A DNA stretch of 5,919 nucleotides, from NCBI GenBank assembly GCA_031290815.1, contig JAISLO010000125.1:1-5919 (forward strand), given 5' to 3'. Positions 1 to 5,919 of this stretch are shown in pieces. The notes under the pieces were generated by a model. It did no database searches. It was not told where the DNA came from and worked only from the letters and a program-made list of their open reading frames with translations. Numbering within the stretch: position 1 is the stretch's first letter; each line of letters opens with the position of its first letter. The DNA comes from Synergistaceae bacterium (GTDB taxonomy: Bacteria; Synergistota; Synergistia; Synergistales; Synergistaceae). The position numbers and the translations under genes were made by a program.

Positions 1-3000
1 GCTTCAGGTTGGGTTCGCGTTTTCCCTTGGAGCTTCTCACCCAAACGCCAAACAAGTTCAAAGGAGCAATACCAGGAGGACCGCCACCACCACTACCAGC
101 AAGACTATCACTCGTTTTGGCGTACCACACGTTGTTCTGGTCGTCGAAGCTGGGCATCACTCCGTTCGGGTCGAAGGAGACCAGCAGCGCCACCTCGTCA
201 CAATTCATTCTGTTCTCTATCTTGGTCAAGGTCAGCCCTGTGATCTTGGCATTATCCACCGACAGATACTTGCCGCCCCCATTCCAAATATTGGCCGACG
301 AGCCGTTGGTTACATTCACGGCATACAGGCGGCTGTTGCCCCTGATCAGCTCCCCGTCCTCTACGCACTCCGCTTCCTTCCCGGTCACCTTTATCTTTTC
401 CTCGATGTAGGTCGCAACGAACAAAACGCCGCTCACGATGACAGGTTTGGTCGTGACATACTCTCTGCCGGCTTGCGTGTCCAACCCGATATACCAGCCG
501 TTTGAATCAGAGGATGCCTGTGAGTCGTTGTTCTTCGCGACTTCCACCCACTCTGAGCCGTACCTGACAAGCGGCATTATTGGGTTGCCATTCGAGTCCG
601 TCGCGTCAGGCTTGAACGCGAATATGAGCTGCGACTTATTGTTCAGCCAGCCGGAATCCCCCTCGGTCGCCTTTGTCAACTGCAGGTCGGCGGTGCCGCC
701 CGCGACCCACACTCTGGAATCCACTTTCGCAAGCGCCATGCCGTGCGGATTCGCGAAGTTCACGGCCTCTCCAGGATTGCTCGTCTGAAGCGTGGCGACC
801 GTCTCTATCTTCCAGCCGTTAACTGCGAGAGGAGTCGAGCCCTTCTCGAACGAAATTCTGAAGATGTTTCCCCTGTTGTCGGCCGCGAAAACCTGCCCTG
901 TCAGGTACGGATCTTTGTCGGAGAGGTGCGGCGCCGGCTCGGTTATCATCATTCCCATGTATGGCCTGTCGCCGCCGACTCCAGTCCCGACGCTTGCGGC
1001 GGGTTCGAGGGAGTTCCCGTCGAACGCCCTGAGGACCTTTCCGCTGGACGGATCGATGACCAGAATCACAGCCCCTTCCCCATTCCCACTCAGGTCCGCT
1101 CCGCCGGCCATGATTATAAAGTTTTGCATGTTCGACGTCACCCCAAGGACCGGTTTTGGGGAGTTGAAGCCCAACTTGCTGAACTTCCCGTCGGTATCCC
1201 CATCCAATCCTGAGGCCGGAACGAGCTCAGGATAATCCGATAATTTGTCCATCGACAGCACATAAGCCTGAGTCTGAGGCTCGCGTTTGGTGGAGTCCTT
1301 CTCCCTGTACCACATGAAGCTGGGAGATCCGTGATTGGTGACGTCCATCATATATAGCCCTTTTCCCCCCTTGCCCAGGGCCCCGATGAGATATGTCCCC
1401 CACTTGCCGCCCATGTCAAAACGCCGGATCTGCAGCGAGCCGTCGAGAAGATACACAGGGTTCGACCTCAGCGCGCCGCTCCCTCCCTCCTGGGTCGTAT
1501 TGTTTATCCACTTCAGTTTAGGCTGAGGCGGGGGATCGGGAACTACGACGTTCGTCTTCAGAGTGGCCAGCCGAGACGGCAGAATCACCGGCGGCGGCAG
1601 TATGGCCATCTCCTCGTCGCCGTTCTTGGGATCGACCACGTGGAGCACCCCGTCGTTGGTATGGACGTAGATCTTTGGAGCGACGCCGGAATCCCCGCTG
1701 ACCGACTTCGCCCATTCCTCGTAGCCGGGCAGAGAGTCGACCACGTTCGGTCTGGACACCAGCACGACGCCATTTGCAGGAAGTTCGGCCATCATGCTGC
1801 CTCTTGCAAACCTGAGATCGTCGTATCCGTCGTCGCCGTTATCGAATATCGAGTAGTCCCACCCTTGGAACCAATCCATGAGCGGCTCGGCGAAATCGGC
1901 GTAATTCTTGAGGTTCCCGGCGCCAGGGCTTCCGATCCTGCCGTCATCGGGTTGGAGCCCGAACCACTTCCAGACGCTGTGGTCCCTGGAGGGCGGCAGA
2001 AAAGCCCCTGATGGTCCATTGCTGCCCACCCAGTACCTCAATTTCCGCGCGCCCCTCATACCCGGCTGGGGCGGGAGCGAAGAAGCGTCGCCGGACAGCA
2101 CGCTCGCCAGGTCCCAGCGCTCATCAAAAATCATATCGCCGTCATTATTCTGCTTGATGTCGTAGCGCTCGAGCTGACCCTCCCACTGGTTGTTGTATCT
2201 TATGCGGTATGTCCCTGAGTAAAGGCTGTGGGAGAACTCGCCTTCCTCATAATCGTCGCCCCTGCTCATCTGCGTGTCGTCGATCGCGGTGACCAGCACC
2301 GATCCCTTGCCGCTCTGATGCGGCCGAGCTTCCTCGATGGTCTGCAGGGCGTCGCCTATCGCGATGGTCAGCGATTCCACGTTGTCCGCAAAGAAAGGAC
2401 GGGCGTATGGATTGTCAGGTTGACCAGCTTTCGCCATCTTGGTGACGTTTTCCCTCATCTCCTGGGTATTCCTGCGTTCGGTGGAGCCATCGGGAAATTT
2501 TTTCGGATCTGCGACGATGCCCACGACTAGCGTCTTGATGGGGTATTTGAGGTCTCTGACGCGGGGTTCGCAGAGCTTTGTATCGTCCGACCTGCGCGGC
2601 ATCTCCATGACCTGTTCGTACTCCGCGTAGATTTTGCTGTGGTCCATGACGGCTTCATAACCTGCGCGCTCGTCCTTGCTCCTCGTCACATCAGTAGCGT
2701 CGTACAGGCACTTGATCGCGTCGGCGGCTGTGTAAGCGTACCCGTCGCCCTCAGGCTTGACCTCCTGCCCCGACGTTATCAGTATCACCCAGTTGGACTC
2801 GTTCACGTTCCTCACGGCGTACGAGACGTCGGCAAGTTTGCTGATATCGGTGCCAGCCACCGACGTCATACCGGCGGGAGGGGAGAAGAAGTCGAATATT
2901 GAGCCGGCCGCCTCCCCGCTTCCGGCGTTCGTGCGCATCCTCGTGTCCAGCTCCGGGTTCTCCAACTCGGTGCTGCCCATGAAGTAATTGAGATCCCAAT

Positions 3001-4747
3001 CGCGGTTCACGTCCTTGTATGAGTAAAATATTCCGCCGTCTCTACGCTTTGTGCCAAATCGTAATTCAGCCTTCTTGTAATCCTTGCGGCTCATGGTCAA
3101 ACCAGGTCTGGGATCGGGATATATTGCCATCGGCAGGAGCCCGACACCGGCCACGCCTATCTCGGGCTCCTTGTAGAATTGGAACTGCTTATTCCTGCCG
3201 ACAGTGCTGAACGACGCTATGTCGGCCAGGCCGTCTATCCACTGCCTGAACCTGTCGGCGTGAACCATGGTCGTGTCCGCTTTTTTCCACACCGCGTTGT
3301 AATCGCGTATCGGCAGCCAGAGCGAGCCTCTGTGCTCCATCCTGTACACCAGCTCGGCCTCGTTTTTGTCCGCCGTACTCCTGTTGGAGGTCCGGAGGTT
3401 GGAGTAATTTGTCTCGACGGTCTGAAGCCCCCACATGGGATAATACACGCCTTGAAGAGCAGTGAAACCCCTTACATGTCCTGATACAGCCTGTATGGAT
3501 GTGCCTTCTTTAAATTCCCCTCTGCTCTCATTTGATGCAGATTTCCTCAGCCATGATCTGCCGAAAGGTTCTACTTTGAATACGCCGTGGAAGTCAAGGC
3601 GGTCGGTCAGTCCGCGACCGGGGTTATTCTTCCCTGAGTGGTGCTGGGGCGAGTAATCGGTTACCTCTCCCGAGAAATTTATCGGCGACAGAAATGTCGT
3701 GGCAAGACCAAACCTCAGGTTCTCGAAAAGCCCCTTGTTCTCGAGGAGGTTCCATAGTACGAGTTTTGTCTGATACATCCTGCTGTCGTTGGGGACGAGC
3801 TGTTTTTCGATCTCGTCAGCCGGTGTCGATGAAGGCGGTCCCGACTTCCACCAAGCGGGGTTTTTGAATACCAGCGCGTATGGGAAAGCGTTCCCGCTGG
3901 CGGCCGCCTTTTTATATTCGTTGTTATCGCCCTGCCCATAGGCGACATTGGGATATCCGTTATACGCGTCGTCATGGGCGGCGTCAGTGTTCCGACCATC
4001 TCCCTTCCATACGTTCCAATTGGAACTGCTTACCTGGAGATCATATAAACTGCTGCCACTGGTGTATTCTGGAGGATGTTTCGCGTTGCCGGGAAAAGAG
4101 AATTCCGCCTTCTTGCTGGTGCTGGTATCATACGACATCAGCAATGGATCGATCTGGTTTTGATAAGCCCCTTTCAGCGCCGTTACTCTATTCGGATATT
4201 TCGCCGTGAAGGGGAAGTAATATCTGTTCTTGTTTTCCTCGATGTCTCCTTCGACGGAGCCGGTGCTTATAAAATTGTTGCCGGCATCTCGTTCTCGGCC
4301 GTAGAGGTTGCGCTCCATGGTGACGTTTCCCTTGTGCCACGCGGTCGGAAGCGCACCCATGCCATAGGTAGACCCGGCCATCATGTTTATTACGTCGGTG
4401 ATCTCGTGTCCGTACACGCTTTTGGTGGCTGGCCAGTTTGCGGATTCTCCTTCAGTTTCTGTCCATGTGTGCGCCAACACCACCGTCGGCATGACCGACT
4501 TTGGCGTAAAGCTCATCGGAATAGTCGAGTCTATCATGAAGAGGACGTTTGACTTCGACTTTTCCCCTTCCAGGTCCGACTCCTCCATGGCCACGTCCGC
4601 CTTTAGAACGGCCCTTATATTAACGTTGCCGGAATCGTCCGCCGCCAGCGCTGCGCCGCCGACGGGAACCGACAGTCCCCACAAGAACATGGCCAGCGAG
4701 AACGACGCAACCGTTCTCCTCCATAACAATATGCCAGACCTGATCAT
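1..4747 (-). CDS. pilY1: PilY1-type type IV pilus tip/assembly protein, C-terminus cut by window edge
   Basis: The frame is open from ATG 4747-4745 to base 1 (1582 codons), with no stop before the left edge. Residues 1-35 form a Sec signal peptide (R3, R10, R11, hydrophobic core to about W23, ALA-A cleavage site near 35/36). A VWA-like region follows: strand NVLFMIDST at 67-75, NLRFGLATTF at 343-352, NWVILITSGQE at 652-662, IKTLVVGIVADP at 737-748. A linker holds the family-typical WEGQLERY (855-862). The beta-propeller carries IYVHTNDGVLHVVD (1026-1039), WGTYLIGALGKGGKG (1116-1130), LYMMDVT (1131-1137) and VFAADNRGNIFRI (1286-1298). These match PilY1 signatures such as vyvGaNDGmLHaFd and GlGkGGrGlyaLDvT. 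Known PilY1 proteins sit at the outer membrane or pilus tip and act in T4P extension, adhesion and surface sensing. The visible part already exceeds the roughly 1100-1200 residues usual for the family; much of the excess is in the N-terminal half. The start is supported by a Shine-Dalgarno sequence 8 bases upstream. The family call is firm; the exact adhesive or sensory role is inferred. Confidence 0.93.
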   Translation of the reverse strand, partial: MIRSGILLWRRTVASFSLAMFLWGLSVPVGGAALAADDSGNVNIRAVLKADVAMEESDLEGEKSKSNVLFMIDSTIPMSFTPKSVMPTVVLAHTWTETEGESANWPATKSVYGHEITDVINMMAGSTYGMGALPTAWHKGNVTMERNLYGRERDAGNNFISTGSVEGDIEENKNRYYFPFTAKYPNRVTALKGAYQNQIDPLLMSYDTSTSKKAEFSFPGNAKHPPEYTSGSSLYDLQVSSSNWNVWKGDGRNTDAAHDDAYNGYPNVAYGQGDNNEYKKAAASGNAFPYALVFKNPAWWKSGPPSSTPADEIEKQLVPNDSRMYQTKLVLWNLLENKGLFENLRFGLATTFLSPINFSGEVTDYSPQHHSGKNNPGRGLTDRLDFHGVFKVEPFGRSWLRKSASNESRGEFKEGTSIQAVSGHVRGFTALQGVYYPMWGLQTVETNYSNLRTSNRSTADKNEAELVYRMEHRGSLWLPIRDYNAVWKKADTTMVHADRFRQWIDGLADIASFSTVGRNKQFQFYKEPEIGVAGVGLLPMAIYPDPRPGLTMSRKDYKKAELRFGTKRRDGGIFYSYKDVNRDWDLNYFMGSTELENPELDTRMRTNAGSGEAAGSIFDFFSPPAGMTSVAGTDISKLADVSYAVRNVNESNWVILITSGQEVKPEGDGYAYTAADAIKCLYDATDVTRSKDERAGYEAVMDHSKIYAEYEQVMEMPRRSDDTKLCEPRVRDLKYPIKTLVVGIVADPKKFPDGSTERRNTQEMRENVTKMAKAGQPDNPYARPFFADNVESLTIAIGDALQTIEEARPHQSGKGSVLVTAIDDTQMSRGDDYEEGEFSHSLYSGTYRIRYNNQWEGQLERYDIKQNNDGDMIFDERWDLASVLSGDASSLPPQPGMRGARKLRYWVGSNGPSGAFLPPSRDHSVWKWFGLQPDDGRIGSPGAGNLKNYADFAEPLMDWFQGWDYSIFDNGDDGYDDLRFARGSMMAELPANGVVLVSRPNVVDSLPGYEEWAKSVSGDSGVAPKIYVHTNDGVLHVVDPKNGDEEMAILPPPVILPSRLATLKTNVVVPDPPPQPKLKWINNTTQEGGSGALRSNPVYLLDGSLQIRRFDMGGKWGTYLIGALGKGGKGLYMMDVTNHGSPSFMWYREKDSTKREPQTQAYVLSMDKLSDYPELVPASGLDGDTDGKFSKLGFNSPKPVLGVTSNMQNFIIMAGGADLSGNGEGAVILVIDPSSGKVLRAFDGNSLEPAASVGTGVGGDRPYMGMMITEPAPHLSDKDPYLTGQVFAADNRGNIFRISFEKGSTPLAVNGWKIETVATLQTSNPGEAVNFANPHGMALAKVDSRVWVAGGTADLQLTKATEGDSGWLNNKSQLIFAFKPDATDSNGNPIMPLVRYGSEWVEVAKNNDSQASSDSNGWYIGLDTQAGREYVTTKPVIVSGVLFVATYIEEKIKVTGKEAECVEDGELIRGNSRLYAVNVTNGSSANIWNGGGKYLSVDNAKITGLTLTKIENRMNCDEVALLVSFDPNGVMPSFDDQNNVWYAKTSDSLAGSGGGGPPGIAPLNLFGVWVRSSKGKREPNLK

Positions 4748-4755
4748 ATATTTTG

Positions 4756-4762
4756 CCACCCT
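4756..4762 (-). promoter_or_regulatory. Ribosome binding site of pilY1
   Basis: On the minus strand AAGGGTGG-like sequence (within GGAAGGGTGG, 4765-4756) ends 8 bases before ATG 4747. This spacing supports that start over the in-frame GTG at 4759-4757, which overlaps the purine run, and over the internal Met20, which would remove half of the signal peptide. Confidence 0.7.
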
Positions 4763-4781
4763 TCCGATTTTTAGCCATATC

Positions 4782-4808
4782 AAAATACGTTTTGAAGCAC
4801 CTCGTCAA
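4782..4808 (-). promoter_or_regulatory. Weak sigma70-like promoter candidate for pilY1
   Basis: On the minus strand TTGACG (4808-4803) is followed after 15 bases by TATTTT (4787-4782); a 17-base spacer would give TTTTGA instead. The -35 match is good, but the -10 match and spacing are poor. It would leave a 5' leader of only about 30 bases. No sigma54-type GG/GC pair was seen. Treat this as a suggestion only. Confidence 0.22.
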
Positions 4809-4836
4809 ATTTCACAAAAGTTTTCTGTCCTCAAAT

Positions 4837-4861
4837 CTATTCAACTATTCAATCTATTCAA
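4837..4861. repeat. Three tandem copies of the octamer CTATTCAA
   Basis: CTATTCAA occurs at 4837-4844, 4845-4852 and 4854-4861 (TTGAATAG on the minus strand). The first two abut and the third follows after one T. The array lies about 90-115 bases upstream of the pilY1 start. Such short phased repeats can be operator half-sites for a multimeric regulator, but no known binding motif is recognised, and an AT-rich low-complexity origin is possible. Confidence 0.6.
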
Positions 4862-5050
4862 GATATCGCATTTCCAACCCACCTTTTCAAATACCATCAT
4901 TAAAAGCCGCAAAAATACTAATAATTCGTCAAATGCCTACCCTGAAAACGTTAATAAATCGGTGATCCAGCTTAGGATTAACGCGATTCGGACGGAGAAG
5001 GCGGGACTGAGGTTTTTTATCTGCTATCTTTACTAAATTTATTTTAAGAC

Positions 5051-5079
5051 TACAAATTTTTCCCTAAACGAGTTATAAT
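5051..5079 (+). promoter_or_regulatory. Sigma70-like promoter candidate for the pseudopilin operon
   Basis: A perfect TATAAT (5074-5079) is preceded after 17 bases by TACAAA (5051-5056), a weak -35 box with 3 of 6 consensus bases. Transcription would begin near 5086 and give a leader of about 90 bases before ATG 5177. The -10 box and position are attractive, the -35 box is not, so an activator-dependent promoter is possible. Confidence 0.4.
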
Positions 5080-5160
5080 CTACGGAACGCTTCACGTCTG
5101 AGGGTAGATTCGCGGATTCTTTTATGCGTCGTTTACGTATAGTGCCTTTATAAGATTGAA

Positions 5161-5165
5161 AGGAG
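5161..5165 (+). promoter_or_regulatory. Ribosome binding site that decides the pseudopilin start
   Basis: AGGAG at 5161-5165 lies 11 bases before ATG 5177. The same frame could open at TTG 5156, but that codon precedes the AGGAG and has no purine-rich site of its own; GTG 5165 overlaps the motif. ATG 5177 also gives a short basic leader of 12 residues, as expected for a prepilin. Confidence 0.65.
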
Positions 5166-5176
5166 TGATCGTTGAA

Positions 5177-5812
5177 ATGAGTGATCATGGCCGCGCAAGA
5201 AGGAAGAGGGGGTTTTCCCTGGTGATCGTCCTTGGGATCGCGATTGCTGGCATGTCTTTGCTTGGGGGCATGATGTACACGATCCAGTCCTTTTCAGGGG
5301 CGGCTCGTGTCGCCGTCTCTGACGGAGTCATCTACAACATCTTGCAGGACGGTGTCGAAAGGGGCAAGGCAAGGCTCAAGGAGCTCATGCACAACACGAA
5401 CCCCCCGCCGCTCTGGACGGACAAGCCAGGGGTCAATCACGACGATCCCATTTCATCTGTGGAGGACCTGCTTCTGGTGAGTGGAAATGTTCCATCGCCT
5501 AACCTCAATCCGAATGAATTCGGCGGCAAAACGGGCAGTGTTAAGGTAGAAATATTCGACATGCAATACGACACAACGAAAGTCACCATCTCGAATCCGG
5601 AGGAGCTCGCGAAGCTGCCGCCAAGCTACATCTTGTCGGCGGGCGGCCCCCTTGTGACAAGCGGGTCTTCATTGGATCCCGGAAAAAGCAAAGGCAGCGG
5701 CGGAGGCCCCCCACCTCAATGCGGCGTTTACCTCATACGAGCGACGCTCGAGATCGACGGCAGAGAGGAAAAGGTTCTCGAAACTTCCGTCATACAGAGC
5801 AATCTTTTATGA
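5177..5812 (+). CDS. PilX/GspK-like minor pilin (pseudopilin) with prepilin leader
   Basis: This encodes 211 residues. A basic leader (R6, R8, R9, K10, R11) ends at G12, followed by F13-S-L-V-I-V and a hydrophobic helix to about residue 37, the layout of a type III signal cut by prepilin peptidase after G12. Mature position 5 is Ile (I17) where major pilins have Glu. The segment SDGVIYNILQDGVERGKARL resembles the helix of PilX_N-type minor pilins, where the region after the membrane helix reads like AeaGieagkarL. The C-terminal strand region (about 183-211, GVYLIR...VLETSVIQSNLL) also looks like minor-pilin/GspK ends. There is a single cysteine (C182) after a Gly/Pro stretch (173-180). Minor pilins of this group initiate T4P assembly in the inner membrane and associate with PilY1, whose gene diverges from this one. 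It lies 29 bases before the next gene and is probably co-transcribed with it. Pseudopilin nature is firm; assignment to PilX rather than a GspK-like role is less certain. Confidence 0.8.
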   Translation: MSDHGRARRKRGFSLVIVLGIAIAGMSLLGGMMYTIQSFSGAARVAVSDGVIYNILQDGVERGKARLKELMHNTNPPPLWTDKPGVNHDDPISSVEDLLLVSGNVPSPNLNPNEFGGKTGSVKVEIFDMQYDTTKVTISNPEELAKLPPSYILSAGGPLVTSGSSLDPGKSKGSGGGPPPQCGVYLIRATLEIDGREEKVLETSVIQSNLL

Positions 5813-5828
5813 ATGATTTAAAAGAGTT

Positions 5829-5833
5829 GGAGG
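5829..5833 (+). promoter_or_regulatory. Ribosome binding site of the downstream gene
   Basis: GGAGG at 5829-5833 is 8 bases before ATG 5842 but only 2 bases before the in-frame ATG 5836. The spacing selects 5842 as the start. Confidence 0.7.
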
Positions 5834-5841
5834 TCATGCAG

Positions 5842-5919
5842 ATGAAAAAAAAGAACAGAGCCTGGCTCGTCGTGTGGGCGGCGCTCGCGGTCGTCGTGCT
5901 GGGAGCGGTCGCCGCGTCG
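5842..5919 (+). CDS. Exported or membrane-anchored protein, only the N-terminus visible
   Basis: Only 26 codons lie in the window before the right edge. They read MKKKNRAWLVVWAALAVVVL followed by GAVAAS: a basic start (K2, K3, K4, R6) and a hydrophobic core rich in Ala and Val, as in a Sec signal peptide or an N-terminal membrane anchor. No prepilin Gly-Phe/Met cleavage site and no lipobox cysteine is visible within these residues. The gene starts 29 bases after the pseudopilin stop on the same strand with its own strong ribosome binding site, so it likely belongs to the same operon and may serve the pilus or cell envelope. The function cannot be named from this fragment. An alternative start at 5836 would add two residues. 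Confidence 0.7.
   Translation, partial: MKKKNRAWLVVWAALAVVVLGAVAAS

Larger units (their letters stand above)
4748..5176. other. Divergent intergenic region without a convincing gene
   Basis: These 429 bases separate the start codons of pilY1 (minus) and the pseudopilin gene (plus). Bases 4801-4920 count 39 G+C of 120 (33%), far below the flanking genes. The region must hold the promoters of both transcription units. It contains a triple CTATTCAA repeat, a TATAAT box at 5074-5079 and two copies of TCGTCAAAT (4802-4810, 4926-4934). I looked for a cyclic-di-GMP (GEMM) riboswitch, tRNA, attachment site and intrinsic terminator and saw none. A plus-strand open frame that enters here from inside pilY1 has no ribosome binding site or recognisable protein and is a shadow. 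Confidence 0.75.

Noticed and set aside
743..1213. Plus-strand open frame of 156 codons
   Set aside because: It is antisense to the conserved PilY1 propeller and its translation resembles no protein; it exists because GC-rich DNA has few stops.
2751..3999. Minus-strand frames of 80-95 codons inside pilY1 (2751-2999, 3189-3434, 3715-3999)
   Set aside because: All overlap the verified PilY1 frame on the same strand in another phase and show Arg/Gly-rich nonsense composition.
4620..4808. Minus-strand frame of 62 codons overlapping the pilY1 start
   Set aside because: It is read in a different frame from the PilY1 signal peptide, ends soon inside it, and lacks a better ribosome binding site.
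4802..4934. Two copies of TCGTCAAAT, 124 bases apart
   Set aside because: A 9-base match in AT-rich DNA at this distance is expected fairly often by chance and has no clear symmetry with the promoters.
4383..5036. Plus-strand open frame of 217 codons running from inside pilY1 into the intergenic region
   Set aside because: It is antisense to the signal peptide and VWA start of pilY1, has no ribosome binding site, and its second half is AT-rich low-complexity sequence without protein features.
5147..5156. TTTATAAGAT as a second -10 box next to the pseudopilin gene
   Set aside because: No -35 element lies at a workable distance, and transcription would start inside or after the ribosome binding site.
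5156..5176. Longer pseudopilin start at TTG 5156
   Set aside because: The AGGAG that serves the gene lies downstream of this codon, so ATG 5177 is favoured; the longer form would add seven residues to the leader.
4748..5176. Possible cyclic-di-GMP riboswitch before a pilus gene
   Set aside because: Such riboswitches precede some pilin and PilY1 genes, but the conserved GEMM core sequence was not seen on either strand.

Overview
The window looks like part of a bacterial type IV pilus (T4P) locus. It carries one very large minus-strand gene that covers about 80% of the sequence and runs off the left edge, an AT-rich divergent intergenic region, and the first two genes of a plus-strand operon. 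Coding DNA is GC-rich (65% in the sampled bases 1921-1980). The signal peptides, prepilin leader and PilY1 architecture point to a diderm bacterium, perhaps Desulfobacterota-like or Myxococcota-like. That placement is an inference from style only; no taxonomic marker is present.

Minus strand, 4747 down to 1: I translated this frame codon by codon and it stays open for 1582 codons with no stop. It encodes an exported PilY1-type pilus tip/assembly protein with a Sec signal peptide, an elaborated von Willebrand factor A (VWA)-like N-terminal half, a linker domain and a C-terminal PilY1 beta-propeller carrying several family-typical signatures. The C-terminus lies outside the window.

Between the two start codons (4748-5176): 429 bases without a convincing gene. 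The part next to pilY1 is AT-rich (33% GC counted over 4801-4920) and holds three copies of CTATTCAA. Promoters for both directions must lie here, but I see only weak sigma70-like candidates.

Plus strand: 5177-5812 encodes a 211-residue pseudopilin with a type III (prepilin peptidase) leader. It resembles minor pilins of the PilX/GspK type and lacks the usual Glu at mature position 5. After a 29-base gap, 5842-5919 starts a second gene, cut by the right edge, of which only a signal peptide or membrane anchor is visible.

Minor pilins and PilY1 are known to work together: minor pilins prime pilus assembly and carry PilY1 at the tip, where it can act in adhesion and surface sensing. The layout fits such a module, but here the pseudopilin and PilY1 genes are divergent rather than in one operon. 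The points most worth a second look are the degenerate metal site of the VWA-like region, displaced calcium-loop candidates, a short block of T-ending codons in the C-terminal part of PilY1, a Gly/Pro linker shared by both pilus proteins, and the tandem octamer in the intergenic region.
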